This document shows positions 1 to 9,021 of a stretch of 64,000 nt of DNA, piece after piece. Source of the stretch: Pelagihabitans sp963760375 (GTDB lineage Bacteria; Bacteroidota; Bacteroidia; Flavobacteriales; Flavobacteriaceae); contig CAVXCS010000005.1 in the NCBI GenBank assembly GCA_963760375.1, positions 1,302,001-1,366,000 on the forward strand, in the 5' to 3' direction. Within the stretch, counting starts at the first letter, position 1, and every line of letters begins with the position of its first letter. The notes beneath the pieces were generated by a model that made no database searches, was not told the DNA's origin, and saw only the letters and a program-made list of their open reading frames with translations. A program made the position numbers and the translations under genes.

Positions 1-57
1 CAACTAAAGACCGTGGGCGCCCCCTGGATCGAAAGCCAAGGGCTGATCAGGGATTAA
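1..57 (+). CDS. C-terminal end of an unidentified protein
   Basis: The first 18 codons read in frame 1 to a TAA at 55-57 and give a protein-like tail ending in WIESQGLIRD. The rest of the gene lies outside the window. The piece is too short to name a family. It converges with the broken barrel gene that follows on the other strand. The call rests only on frame and composition, so it could be a chance open frame. Confidence 0.35.
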   Translation, partial: QLKTVGAPWIESQGLIRD

Positions 58-75
58 AGGATCACGGATTGGATT

Positions 76-1005
76 TTAGCCCGAAATGGATAAGAAGGTT
101 TGTTTCGGGCTAAAATATAACCTATAATGCAGATCGATTTTGAAGATGGCACTGTCGTTGAAATTGGCGTTGAGTTGGTTACGGTCGTTGCCGAATATAT
201 ATTGAAGCCACTGAAATATCAACTTTGTCGCGCTTGTCGAAAACCCGATACGAACGAAAGAAAGCATAGTCCAATTTAAAATCCAGCAGCAGGGCAGGGG
301 TGATTTGGTACTTGAGATAGGAATGAATCTAATTGAAATTTTTGTTTATATAATAATGATTATTAGTCTCATTTTTAATTATATAGAAAGTTTCTATGCC
401 GTCAAAATTCATTTCGGTCCACGAAGTTTCGCTTAACTGATAATTAAGATCTACCCGTATCGGCAATAAGAGGTTTGCTTCAAAGCGGTCGTCCTGGCCG
501 CTATAATAAAGACCCAAGAGCGTTACGATCAGGGGGCCATATGCCTCATTGTTCACAAAAAGGCCCAGCGAATGTTTTAAACGGGCCGATTTGATTTTTG
601 TTACCAAGGTCAGCATCCCCAATTGTGCCCCGCTTTTAAATCCTGATGGAAATCGGTCGCGATCTTCGGGACGATCATATAGGTGGCGCTCCAAACTTCG
701 CCATATCGTTGATGGAGCCCTAAGTTCAATCCAAGTACATATAAAGCAGTGGTTTCGGGTAGTTGGAGGTCTAAAATCAGTTGGGTGCCATTCCCAAAAA
801 AACCGGTAAGCAAGGTCGATTTCTCGCCAAGAACCACCGGCAGGTTCAATTCCAGGGCCCATTCTTTGATTCTTGTTGAACCCGGCACTTCTTCAAAATT
901 AGCGTTGGGCGTGGTGGCGTAATGGAATTTTCCCAGATCGAGATAGTCCTGCCCACAAGAACCGACAAGGCGTAAACACAAGACAAAGACCAAGCCATAT
1001 TTCAT
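76..1005 (-). pseudogene. Frameshifted DUF6268-like outer-membrane beta-barrel protein
   Basis: Three consecutive pieces on the minus strand make one barrel protein of about 300 residues when joined. The first piece (start 1005, MKYGLVFVLCLRLVGSCGQ) has a signal peptide or lipobox and runs to a stop at about 610. The second (to about 329) continues with LLLPIRVDLNYQLSE. A third covers about 330-195 and holds YLKYQITPALLLDFKLDYAF and RSYRVFDKRDKVD. A last frame gives DRNQLNANFNDSAIFKIDLH up to the stop at 76. The order of motifs (LPI-DLNY, then YL-Y-T--LLL, then R-Y-V-D--DKVD, then D-RNQLN) fits the DUF6268 family as I know it. Three frame changes are needed, near 625, 330 and 195, so the gene is probably dead. 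Sequencing error at all three places is less likely. Confidence 0.55.
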
Positions 1006-1153
1006 AGTGATGCCTTTAAACATGGAGAAAGGTATATACTTCACCTAATTCACAAGCCATTAAGATTATTTTATTTTGGATTGGGGCCACAATTCAAAAA
1101 TAATTCCCCAACTTAGATTGGAGATTCCCCTCCAACCCTTAATCCACAATCGT

Positions 1154-2833
1154 ATGAAAAACATCGGAATAGGTGCTTTCGACCTCTTTTTGCACTTCAA
1201 AAAAAACAATGGCACCAACCGTACGATATCCTATTTGTTGGTGTTGGCCGTCTTGAACTTGTCCACAAGCTGTTCCTACTATAAAGTGAAGGATATTCAA
1301 ATTGACAAAGATCAATTGGCTCAGCAGATTCAAACGTTCAATGCAGCGCGTAATTATGCCATCATCAACAAGACATGGCATTTGGAGAATTTGGTGGTGA
1401 ACGATGACGAACGCACCATGTCGGGAACGGTACAGGCCCTATGGACGGAACACAGCTATGAAAAAATACGGGAATCCAAAAAAACACATCGGTATAAAAA
1501 GGACGAAAAGCAACCTTTGAACGAGCTCTATTTTACGGTTACGATGGCCAAATCACCAATGGCGGGCGAATCCTTGACCATACCCTTCGAGAATATCACT
1601 GCCATATCCGTAAATGATAAAAATACGGGGCGTACCGTATTAAATATTGCCGCCGGTACCATTGGTGCCTTTTTCGCCACGATGCTCATCATCGTTGCCC
1701 TAAAAAGTTCTTGTCCGTTCGTCTACGTCAAAGATGGCACAGCTTACGTTTTTCAAGGGGAACTCTACCCGGGGATTATCACGGCCAACCTGCAACGATT
1801 GGATTATTTGCAACTACCGGATATCCAGACCGAAGCCGGTCAACTGATATTGAAAGTGACCAATGAACTTAGAGAAGTGCAATATACCGATATGCTTCAG
1901 TTATGGATCATTGAACATGAAGCCGGAGAATTGGTGGTACTGGATAAAAACGGTCGGCCACAGTTTTTTTCCAACTTGCACCCGCCAGTGTCGGCCATTG
2001 ATGAAAACCATCGGGAGGTCGGGCAGCAAATTGGAATGAAAGACAATATTTTCCATAATTTCAATGATGACCTCAATAATACCACGAGTACGAGAAAACT
2101 CGAGCTGAAATTTAAAAGGCCGAAGGGCTCTCAAAAGGCCAAATTACTATTAACTGCGAAGAATTCACTTTGGTTGGATTATGTCTTTGGCAGGTTCAAT
2201 GCGCAGTTCGGCGCGTATTACAACCAATTCCAAAAAGACCAACAGCAGGTATCCGCCGCTCAGGGGCAGCAATGGGCCATAGATCAGCACATTCCCCTAT
2301 CCGTATCTATAAAGACCGATAAGGGCTGGGAAACGATCGATCGTATAAATACCGTCGGACCCATGGCAACCCGGGATATTGCAGTGCCCATCGACCTGGG
2401 CGACATATCTGGAGACAGCGTTGAAGTGCGATTGGAAGCCGGATTTATGTTTTGGGACCTCGATTATGCGGCCATCGATTTTAGTGAGGACCGCCCATAT
2501 GAAATCACCAAGTTAAAACCGATTTCGGCCTTTGACCAAAACGATCGGGATGTCGCTTCGCTCTTGGCGTCGGGAGATGGCCAATACTTTGTGCAACCCG
2601 AGGTCGGCGATCAGGTTGAAGTACGGTTCGTTTCGCCACAAATGAACCCTGAAAAATTGCGCGCCACTTTTTTAGTGAACAAGGGCTATTATAATTATAT
2701 CAGGAATTATGAGGGCATCCCCGATTTTGAAAGGCTAAAAAAGTTCAGGAACAAGAACACCTTCACCCGTTATTCCGAAAATGCCTATAAAGAAATTATG
2801 GCCATTGACCGACCTGAAAACGCTTCATTATGA
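1154..2833 (+). CDS. Large lipoprotein of unknown function, first gene of a four-gene unit
   Basis: About 559 residues from the ATG at 1154; a longer TTG-start frame begins at 1076. I prefer 1154 because it puts a basic stretch and hydrophobic segment directly before the lipobox-like LNLSTSC, which implies a lipid-anchored envelope protein. A second hydrophobic stretch (TIGAFFATMLIIVAL, near residue 185) is followed by CPFVYVKDGTAYVFQGELYP. The C-terminal half is beta-rich and resembles adhesin or chaperone-type sandwich sequence, but I recognise no named family. The stop overlaps the next ATG (ATGA), so it is translationally coupled to the radical SAM gene. Its role is unknown. It could be the substrate, partner or envelope anchor of the enzymes downstream. 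Confidence 0.85.
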   Translation: MKNIGIGAFDLFLHFKKNNGTNRTISYLLVLAVLNLSTSCSYYKVKDIQIDKDQLAQQIQTFNAARNYAIINKTWHLENLVVNDDERTMSGTVQALWTEHSYEKIRESKKTHRYKKDEKQPLNELYFTVTMAKSPMAGESLTIPFENITAISVNDKNTGRTVLNIAAGTIGAFFATMLIIVALKSSCPFVYVKDGTAYVFQGELYPGIITANLQRLDYLQLPDIQTEAGQLILKVTNELREVQYTDMLQLWIIEHEAGELVVLDKNGRPQFFSNLHPPVSAIDENHREVGQQIGMKDNIFHNFNDDLNNTTSTRKLELKFKRPKGSQKAKLLLTAKNSLWLDYVFGRFNAQFGAYYNQFQKDQQQVSAAQGQQWAIDQHIPLSVSIKTDKGWETIDRINTVGPMATRDIAVPIDLGDISGDSVEVRLEAGFMFWDLDYAAIDFSEDRPYEITKLKPISAFDQNDRDVASLLASGDGQYFVQPEVGDQVEVRFVSPQMNPEKLRATFLVNKGYYNYIRNYEGIPDFERLKKFRNKNTFTRYSENAYKEIMAIDRPENASL

Positions 2834-4074
2834 TCGATACAATCGAGACCAAAGCAATTTTAAAGGCCGGGCCGGCAAAGCGTGACGGAACAACTTCCGT
2901 GAAACAAGTCGTGCCCCAAATGATATCAGGGATCAGGATGCGACTGCGGCATTTCGTGCTCAAGACCACCCTTTTAAGAGTAGCGGTGCAATGTTATGGC
3001 GACCCAGTCGATTGGTGGCGGGCCTTGCGCCATTTGGTGCAGTTACGAAGGCGATTTTTGGGCGACCATCGCCTCCAGAAAATGGCCATTGTGGCCGACA
3101 AATATTATATGGGCCTATACACTCCAGGATGGAACAGCCAGGTGTACCGAACCTTCATCGCTTCCCAGCTCAACGACTTCAAACCGGTGCGGATTAAGGT
3201 GAATCGGTTCAATACGGTATTCATGGCAATCACAAAAAAGTGTGCCCTACAATGCGAGCACTGTTACGAGTGGGACCAATTGAACCGAAAGGATATCCTC
3301 TCCACCGAGTCCTTAAACCTCATGGTGGCCCAATTGCAGGGGCAGGGGGTAAGCCAGATCCAATTTTCCGGGGGCGAGCCGCTCTTGAAAGTGGATCGTT
3401 TGGTACAGGTGCTCGAAAATGCAAGGCCCGGCACCGAATTTTGGGTGGCCACCTCCGGTTATCCCCTGAACATGGATAACGCCCGATTGCTAAAAAAAGC
3501 GGGACTTACGGGGGTGATCATCAGTTTGGACCATCATGTACCGGAGAAGCACAATACGTTCAGGGGGTTCAAGGAAGCATACCAATGGGTCGAGACCGCC
3601 GTTTGCAATGCTGTTGAAAATAATCTGGTTACGGCGCTCAGCCTTTGTGCGACCCGCGATTTCATCAGCATGGAAAACCTGATGGCCTATATGGAATTGG
3701 CCAAAAAACTCCGGGTTTCCTTTGTACAATTACTGGAGCCCAAGGCCGTGGGCCATTATGCCTCCCAAGAGGTACATTTATTGCCCGAACAGATCGCCAT
3801 TTTGGAAGATTTTTATCTAAAACTGAATTTTGAAAAGGCCTATGCCGAATATCCCATTGTCACCTATCATGGTTACTATCAGCGCCGGCAGGGCTGTTTT
3901 AGTGCCGGGGTCAAAGGATTGTACGTCGATACCGATGGGGAGATGAACGCTTGTCCGTTTTGCCATACCCAAAATGGCAACCTATTGGCAGACGGTTTTG
4001 AGGAAAGGCTCGAAAACATGCGCGCTTCTGGATGTCCCAGTTTTTTAAACAAACCTGTATCCCATGTTTTTTAA
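2830..4074 (+). CDS. Radical SAM/SPASM-type protein
   Basis: This 414-residue protein has a radical SAM cluster motif CALQCEHC (C138, C142, C145), which binds a 4Fe-4S cluster and SAM. The GGEP-type motif follows (FSGGEPLLK). The C-terminal region has further cysteines (C356, then ACPFC, then GCPSF) arranged like a reduced SPASM/Twitch domain for an auxiliary cluster. The first 130 or so residues are basic and not typical of the core. Family members modify peptides or small molecules by radical chemistry; the substrate here is unknown. It overlaps the upstream lipoprotein gene by 4 bases and the downstream hydroxylase gene by 11, so the products probably act together. No short precursor-peptide gene is visible beside it. 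Confidence 0.9.
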   Translation: MIDTIETKAILKAGPAKRDGTTSVKQVVPQMISGIRMRLRHFVLKTTLLRVAVQCYGDPVDWWRALRHLVQLRRRFLGDHRLQKMAIVADKYYMGLYTPGWNSQVYRTFIASQLNDFKPVRIKVNRFNTVFMAITKKCALQCEHCYEWDQLNRKDILSTESLNLMVAQLQGQGVSQIQFSGGEPLLKVDRLVQVLENARPGTEFWVATSGYPLNMDNARLLKKAGLTGVIISLDHHVPEKHNTFRGFKEAYQWVETAVCNAVENNLVTALSLCATRDFISMENLMAYMELAKKLRVSFVQLLEPKAVGHYASQEVHLLPEQIAILEDFYLKLNFEKAYAEYPIVTYHGYYQRRQGCFSAGVKGLYVDTDGEMNACPFCHTQNGNLLADGFEERLENMRASGCPSFLNKPVSHVF

Positions 4075-4831
4075 AGAGTGGTCCACGGTCGAGGGTATGG
4101 CATACGCCACGCTGTTCTTTATTGCGCGTTACATGGCTATCGCGGGTTTGTTTTACCTGATTTGTTATACCGTCTGGAAGAATAGGTTCAAGAGTTATAA
4201 AATTCAACGAAAATGGCCCAAGTTAAAGCAATTGAGGGCCGAAATAGGCTACTCTTTGCTCACTTTTGCGATCTATGGAGGGGCGGTATGGCTTTTCCTG
4301 TACTGGATCGCGACCGGAACTACACAAAGGTACGAAGCCATAGCGGATTTTGGCCTGCCCTATTTCGTGATCAGCGTAGGCATTATGGTCGTTTTGCACG
4401 ATACTTATTTTTATTGGACGCACCGATTGATGCACCATCCCAGATGGTTCAAATGGATGCACCGTACCCACCACCGCTTTCATGCACCGACCCCTTGGGC
4501 GGCCTTTGCCTTCCATCCATTGGAATCAGCGGTGTCTCTGGGCATCATTCCCATCATCATTTTTGGCATCCCATATCACCCTTGGGCCCTAATGTGCTTC
4601 ATCACCTTGATGACGCTCTATAACATCAGCATCCATTTGGGCTATCAGTTGCCGGGCATGTGGTGGACTTCGATCCAAAATACCGCCAAGGACCATGACC
4701 TACATCATAGCAGTGGAAAAGGGAATTATGGCCTATATTTTAGGCTATGGGACCGTTTGATGGGTACCTATCGCCCTGTAACAAAGCGGACAAATCCGCA
4801 TCCTTACAGCAACGAAAAACAACTACAATGA
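4064..4831 (+). CDS. Fatty acid hydroxylase/sterol desaturase superfamily membrane protein
   Basis: The 255-residue integral membrane protein carries the histidine boxes of the superfamily: HDTYFYWTHRLMHHP, HRTHHRFH and a C-terminal HDLHHSSGKGNYG. These ligate a di-iron centre that hydroxylates or desaturates lipids at the membrane. At least four hydrophobic segments are visible, starting with TLFFIARYMAIAGLFYLICY. It overlaps the end of the radical SAM gene and is followed by an ATGA overlap with the DUF5694 gene. The substrate cannot be read from sequence. The context suggests lipid or lipid-linked modification coupled to the radical SAM enzyme. Confidence 0.9.
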   Translation: MFFKEWSTVEGMAYATLFFIARYMAIAGLFYLICYTVWKNRFKSYKIQRKWPKLKQLRAEIGYSLLTFAIYGGAVWLFLYWIATGTTQRYEAIADFGLPYFVISVGIMVVLHDTYFYWTHRLMHHPRWFKWMHRTHHRFHAPTPWAAFAFHPLESAVSLGIIPIIIFGIPYHPWALMCFITLMTLYNISIHLGYQLPGMWWTSIQNTAKDHDLHHSSGKGNYGLYFRLWDRLMGTYRPVTKRTNPHPYSNEKQLQ

Positions 4832-5706
4832 ACAAAAGTACTTTCCTGGGCCTTCTGATATTGGGCCCTGCGGGCGCTTGCCTCGCTCAAAACACTCCCT
4901 TGGATACCGAAAATCACTTTAAAGAACTGCCCCGATCGGAACTGTTCATCTTGGGCAGTTTTCATTTCCAGGATGCCGGACTCGACAGTTACAAGCCCCA
5001 ATACGATATCGATATCCTATCTGCCGAAAAACAGCTGGAATTGGAAGCGTTGCTTTCGGCCATCGAACGCTATAATCCCACCAAAATCGCCATCGAGGCC
5101 AAACGTACCTCACAAGCGCGCATCGACTCGCTCTATTACGAATTCCTTGCCGGTCGCTTTGAACTGAAGGCCAATGAGATCTATCAGATCGGCTTTCAGA
5201 TGGCAAAACGCCTCGGACATCCAAAAGTGTACGCGGTCGATGCGTCCGCAAGGGGGTTCGACAGCAATCTTACCGAAACGGAATATCAGGAGAAACATGC
5301 CTATTTTTCGGAGCGGATGGGGCCACGGGCAATGGCCAGGGAAGAAGCCCTGAACGATTCCTATATGGCGCTTTATGCCGATGATGATCAATTAAAGACC
5401 AAGGTGTCGCTACTCGATTACTTTTTGTACCAAAACAGTGCGGTACGGTTGAGCCAAGGCCATGGGCATTATTTGATAGGGGATTTTAAAATGAACGAAA
5501 AGGAGGACTATTTCGGGGCCGACGGGGCCATTTGGTGGTACGATAGGAATATCAGGATCTTTGCCAATCTGCTCGACATCAATGATCCGGGGAAAGACCG
5601 GGTGTTCTTGTTGATCGGTTCGGGCCATGTGCCTCTCCTGAAGTTTTTGGCCGATGCCTCGCCCGACTTCAACAACAGACAACTGCAGGAGTTCGTGACC
5701 GACTAG
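4828..5706 (+). CDS. DUF5694 (TraB-like) exported protein
   Basis: I choose the ATG at 4828 (292 residues) over a longer frame from 4747 because it starts a clear signal peptide (MNKSTFLGLLILGPAGACLAQ) and overlaps the preceding stop as ATGA. The mature protein begins with a strand ELFILGSFHFQDAG and later has YNPTKIAIEAKRT and VFLLIGSGHVPLLKFL. These are the LGxxHF, E-rich and GxGH motifs of the DUF5694/TraB/ChaN-like fold, which uses conserved His and Glu residues for metal-dependent chemistry. The exact activity is unknown. It is the last gene of the four-gene unit and the only one predicted to be a soluble periplasmic protein. Confidence 0.8.
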   Translation: MNKSTFLGLLILGPAGACLAQNTPLDTENHFKELPRSELFILGSFHFQDAGLDSYKPQYDIDILSAEKQLELEALLSAIERYNPTKIAIEAKRTSQARIDSLYYEFLAGRFELKANEIYQIGFQMAKRLGHPKVYAVDASARGFDSNLTETEYQEKHAYFSERMGPRAMAREEALNDSYMALYADDDQLKTKVSLLDYFLYQNSAVRLSQGHGHYLIGDFKMNEKEDYFGADGAIWWYDRNIRIFANLLDINDPGKDRVFLLIGSGHVPLLKFLADASPDFNNRQLQEFVTD

Positions 5707-5730
5707 ATCGATCTTGAACGTCCCGGACTA

Positions 5731-5868
5731 TCAAAAAACATCAAAAACATAGCCCAGGAGCCAATATAGGATCAGGAACACCACTATGGTGCCGACGCAA
5801 CCACATCGGCCGCCCCCGATTTTTTTGGCACCGATACCTGCGATAATGGCACGGACAAGATTCTTCAT
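5731..5868 (-). CDS. Small membrane protein, 45 residues
   Basis: From the ATG at 5868 the product is MKNLVRAIIAGIGAKKIGGG followed by RCGCVGT and a single hydrophobic helix (IVVFLILYWLLGYVFDVF). The pattern of a short basic amphipathic N-terminus, GAKK-GGG turn, cysteine pair and one TM helix resembles small proteins I have seen in many flavobacteria, with no known function. A frame extending to 5913 is less likely because it adds a poor N-terminus. It is convergent with the four-gene unit. Confidence 0.6.
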   Translation of the reverse strand: MKNLVRAIIAGIGAKKIGGGRCGCVGTIVVFLILYWLLGYVFDVF

Positions 5869-6027
5869 GACAAACGAATAAGTCCATGAAAAGTACAAAA
5901 ATAGTTTGGGCATTCCTTAAAACAACCAGACTTTGTTTGTTTCTTAAAATGACCCCTTAAGCGGCCCAAAACTTCCATCATGGCATAATTATTTTTTTCG
6001 CAACTTTGCCATCTGACAAGGGCGTTT

Positions 6028-6540
6028 ATGAAAGTAAATATAGTTTTATGGGTGTTGCTGTTTGCGATGTTTTTGGGCTGCAAGGAGACCGCTAAGGAAC
6101 ATGCGACGGACAGTGTTAAGGTATCTGAGCCTGAAAAAAAGATCCCGCGCCCTGGCCTTTTCGAAGATCTGGAGGGCCATCCGGTGGCCTTGGCCGATTA
6201 TAAGGGCAAAAAAGTACTGCTCAATTATTGGGCGACCTGGTGTAGGCCCTGTATCGAAGAGATGCCCTCTTTGTTGCGGTCACAGGCCCTTTTGGAAAAA
6301 GAGAACTATGTCGTTTTATTGGCCTCGGACCAGTCGGTCGAGACGATCAAGAAATTCAAACAGGCCCGAGGCTTCGATTTCAACTATTTAAAATTCAACG
6401 GATCGCTCGCCGAACAACAGATCGATGCCCTGCCGGTGACCTTTATTTATAACGAAGCAGGGGAGCAGGTCGAAAAAATATTGGGCGGTGTCGATTGGGA
6501 CGCCCCGGAAACGATCGAAATGCTGAAGAAGGTACGTTGA
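6028..6540 (+). CDS. TlpA-like thioredoxin-fold lipoprotein
   Basis: The 170-residue protein begins with a lipoprotein signal (MKVNIVLWVLLFAMFLGC, lipobox LGC) and then has the TlpA/ResA core. The redox motif WATWCRPC has active cysteines C72 and C75, and the cis-Pro loop is ALPVTFIYNEAG. Such proteins reduce disulfides in the periplasm, often for cytochrome c or copper-centre assembly. It lies 31 bases upstream of a propeller lipoprotein with a CDCC motif, so the two probably form one unit. A CAACTTTGCC sequence just upstream could be part of its -7 promoter element. Confidence 0.9.
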   Translation: MKVNIVLWVLLFAMFLGCKETAKEHATDSVKVSEPEKKIPRPGLFEDLEGHPVALADYKGKKVLLNYWATWCRPCIEEMPSLLRSQALLEKENYVVLLASDQSVETIKKFKQARGFDFNYLKFNGSLAEQQIDALPVTFIYNEAGEQVEKILGGVDWDAPETIEMLKKVR

Positions 6541-6571
6541 TGGGAATATCAAATTTCAAATCCAAAAGAGC

Positions 6572-7816
6572 ATGATGAGTATTAAAGTAAATAAACATAT
6601 GAAGATTTATAAGTATTTGATAATATGTATTTTATCATTTTATATAACTTCTTGTTCGGAATCCCCCAAAATAGAAAAGGCTTTGGTAAAAGAAGTGGCT
6701 TTAGCGGCAGGGGCGGGCAGTGCCTTGCCCTATTTGTATTCAAATGGTGAGCGGACCCTTTTGTCTTGGGTGGAAGAGGAAGGGGATAGCTTGGCAAAAC
6801 TGCGGTATAGCGAATTGAAGGACGGTCAATGGCTACCTCCCAATGACATTTTGAAGGGCAGCGACTGGTTCGTGAACTGGGCCGATTTTCCCATGATCCT
6901 TGGGAACAAGGGCAATCTCATGACGCATGTGCTCAAAAAATCCGCTTCCGACACCTATGCCTACGACGTGAAGCTCAGTTTATTTGAGGGAGACAAGACA
7001 CAATGGGCCACGAATATCCCGCTAAATACCGATGGCACGCCCACGGAACATGGTTTTGTTTCGGGACTTCCCATGGCCGACGGCTCTTTTTTCGTCACCT
7101 GGCTCGATGGGCGAAACACCTTGGAGCGAGAAGACGGATCGCGCGGGGCCATGACCCTGAGAACTGCCGAAGTTTCGGCCTCGGGTGTCGTCAGTAGGGA
7201 GACCGAGGTGGATTCGGCTACCTGCGACTGCTGCCAAACTTCTGCGGCGATGACCCAAAACGGACCGGTCGTGGTATACAGGGACCGTTCTGAAGAGGAA
7301 GTGCGCGACATTGCAATCGTTCGGCAGGTCAACGGGATCTGGACGGCACCCACATCAATACACGCAGATGGTTGGAAGATCAAGGGCTGTCCGGTGAACG
7401 GCCCCAAGGCGGCCGCACGGGGAAATGCCCTGGTCGTGGCCTGGTTTACGGCGGCAGGGGAGAAACCCATGGTAAAAATCGCCTTTTCGGGAAATGGGGG
7501 CGCCCAATTTGACGCTCCGATCACCATATCCGATATACGGCCCATGGGTAGGGTAGATGTTCTCATGACCGACGGATCTACCGCGTTGGTCAGTTGGATG
7601 GAAACCCTGGGCGAAACGGCCGAGATCAAAGCGGTAAAGGTCGAACGGAACGGTAAAAAATCTGAACCGCTCACCATCACCCCCTTGGCGGCCTCCCGTA
7701 ACACGGGTTTCCCCCAAATGGAACTGGTGGGTGATCGGGTCTATTTTGCATGGACCGATTTTGCAAACGATACCACGACCATAAAGACCTCCTATGTGTC
7801 GGCGGAGCGTTTCTAA
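6572..7816 (+). CDS. BNR/sialidase-type propeller lipoprotein with CDCC motif
   Basis: The 414-residue protein carries a lipoprotein signal. The ATG at 6599 (MKIYKYLIICILSFYITSC) is an equally good start. The rest is a six-bladed-propeller-like repeat protein with blade motifs such as VTWLDGRN, VVYRDRSEEEVRDI and YFAWTDF. Two cysteine motifs stand out: SATCDCCQTSA and KGCPVNGPK. In the exo-sialidase-like family I know these are conserved and seem to mark a metal- or redox-related group rather than true sialidases. The thioredoxin gene directly upstream supports a redox link. Catalytic residues of sialidases are not evident. Confidence 0.75.
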   Translation: MMSIKVNKHMKIYKYLIICILSFYITSCSESPKIEKALVKEVALAAGAGSALPYLYSNGERTLLSWVEEEGDSLAKLRYSELKDGQWLPPNDILKGSDWFVNWADFPMILGNKGNLMTHVLKKSASDTYAYDVKLSLFEGDKTQWATNIPLNTDGTPTEHGFVSGLPMADGSFFVTWLDGRNTLEREDGSRGAMTLRTAEVSASGVVSRETEVDSATCDCCQTSAAMTQNGPVVVYRDRSEEEVRDIAIVRQVNGIWTAPTSIHADGWKIKGCPVNGPKAAARGNALVVAWFTAAGEKPMVKIAFSGNGGAQFDAPITISDIRPMGRVDVLMTDGSTALVSWMETLGETAEIKAVKVERNGKKSEPLTITPLAASRNTGFPQMELVGDRVYFAWTDFANDTTTIKTSYVSAERF

Positions 7817-7931
7817 ATAAGGTTCGACCTGCCATCGGCAGCAAATTGAAACCAAAAAAGGGCGCTGAGCAAGCGGATCAAAGCCCAGAAAGACTTGTCG
7901 TACCTTTAAGGCGACACACCAAACCCTGTTC

Positions 7932-8789
7932 ATGGATACGCGAAAGGCCCTTTTTTTTATGCTGATAAGTACCTTGGCCTTCACTGGAATGAACGGACTT
8001 TTAAAGTACCTGACCGCATATAGTGCATACGAGGTGGTTTTCTTCAGGGCCGCGGGATCGCTCTTCTTTACTTTCGGTTATTTGTGGAGCAGGGGCATCC
8101 CTGTACTGGGGACGCACCGTAAACTACTGGTTTTGAGAGGAGTAATAGGGGCCACTTCCATGCTTTTGTTCTTTATGGCCATCCATTATATCCCTTTGGG
8201 TCCGGCCGTTGCAATGCGGTATATAGCGCCGATTTTTGCGGCCATTTTCGCCATTGTGTTGCTCAGGGAAAACATCAGGCCCGTACAATGGCTCTTTTTT
8301 ATCGTGGCATTTTTAGGGGTGGTGGTGCTCAAGGGTTTCGACAGCAGTATCCCGGCCATAGGGCTCGTATTGGTGCTCTTATCGGCCGTTTTCAGTGGCC
8401 TGGTATATATCGCCATCCGCAAGATCGGCCTAAGGGAACATCCCGTGGTCATCGTCAACTATTTTATGTGCGTAGCAGCGGTCATGGGGGGCGTCATGGC
8501 CATATTCCATTGGAAAACGCCCACGGGCTGGGATTGGGCGTTATTGGCCAGTTTGGGGGTCTTCGGCTATTTCGGGCAGTTGTTCATGACCAAGGCTTTC
8601 CAGATCGGGGAAACCAATTTGGTCGCGCCCCTAAAATATATCGAAGTACTGTTCGCGGTGATCATTGGGGTCGTTTTTTTGGGGGAAAATTATTCGGTCT
8701 GGAGTTTTGTGGGCATGGCGATGATCATAGGCGGACTTTTGCTGAACATCTGGTACAAGGAAAGACGGCTTCGGCAGGGTAGTACTTAA
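7932..8789 (+). CDS. EamA/DMT superfamily transporter
   Basis: The 285-residue protein shows ten hydrophobic segments and the two internal EamA repeats typical of the drug/metabolite transporter superfamily. The first begins STLAFTGMNGLLKYLTAYSA and the second VLVLLSAVFSGLVYIAIRKI. These are inner-membrane metabolite exporters or exchangers; the substrate is not predictable. The sequence TACCTTTA at 7901 is a possible -7 promoter element 30 bases upstream of the ATG. Two other members of the family occur in this window (32558-33484 and 62053-62970) but they are diverged from this one. Confidence 0.9.
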   Translation: MDTRKALFFMLISTLAFTGMNGLLKYLTAYSAYEVVFFRAAGSLFFTFGYLWSRGIPVLGTHRKLLVLRGVIGATSMLLFFMAIHYIPLGPAVAMRYIAPIFAAIFAIVLLRENIRPVQWLFFIVAFLGVVVLKGFDSSIPAIGLVLVLLSAVFSGLVYIAIRKIGLREHPVVIVNYFMCVAAVMGGVMAIFHWKTPTGWDWALLASLGVFGYFGQLFMTKAFQIGETNLVAPLKYIEVLFAVIIGVVFLGENYSVWSFVGMAMIIGGLLLNIWYKERRLRQGST

Positions 8790-8874
8790 ATGTGGGCTTC
8801 ACACAGTAAGATTCCTAGGGGAGAAAGACCATGGTCGGCAGGTTCCAAAATATTCTATTTTACATAATATAAAT

Positions 8875-8989
8875 TATGGAACAATTCGTTTAGTAATTTG
8901 TGTATAGCCCGCAAGGGCTATTTTGCATAATACAAGATATGGCTTCTTCAGAACCATATCGGATGGTATTATGTAAAAACAAATTACGG
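8875..8989 (+). repeat. Structured repeat element, copy 1
   Basis: This unit starts with a 66-base segment repeated nearly exactly at 9022-9087 and ends with a 22-base segment (8968-8989) repeated at 9172-9193. Near the left end GTAATTTGT (8893) is matched by the inverted ACAAATTAC (8979). Inside is a perfect hairpin ATAGCCC-GCAA-GGGCTAT (8904-8921). The loop is a GNRA tetraloop only if the plus strand is transcribed. It may be a miniature mobile element or a small structured RNA; no transposase is nearby. Confidence 0.6.
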
Positions 8990-9021
8990 CTATTGCTCTT
9001 TTTTTGCTTGCCAGGAAAAAC

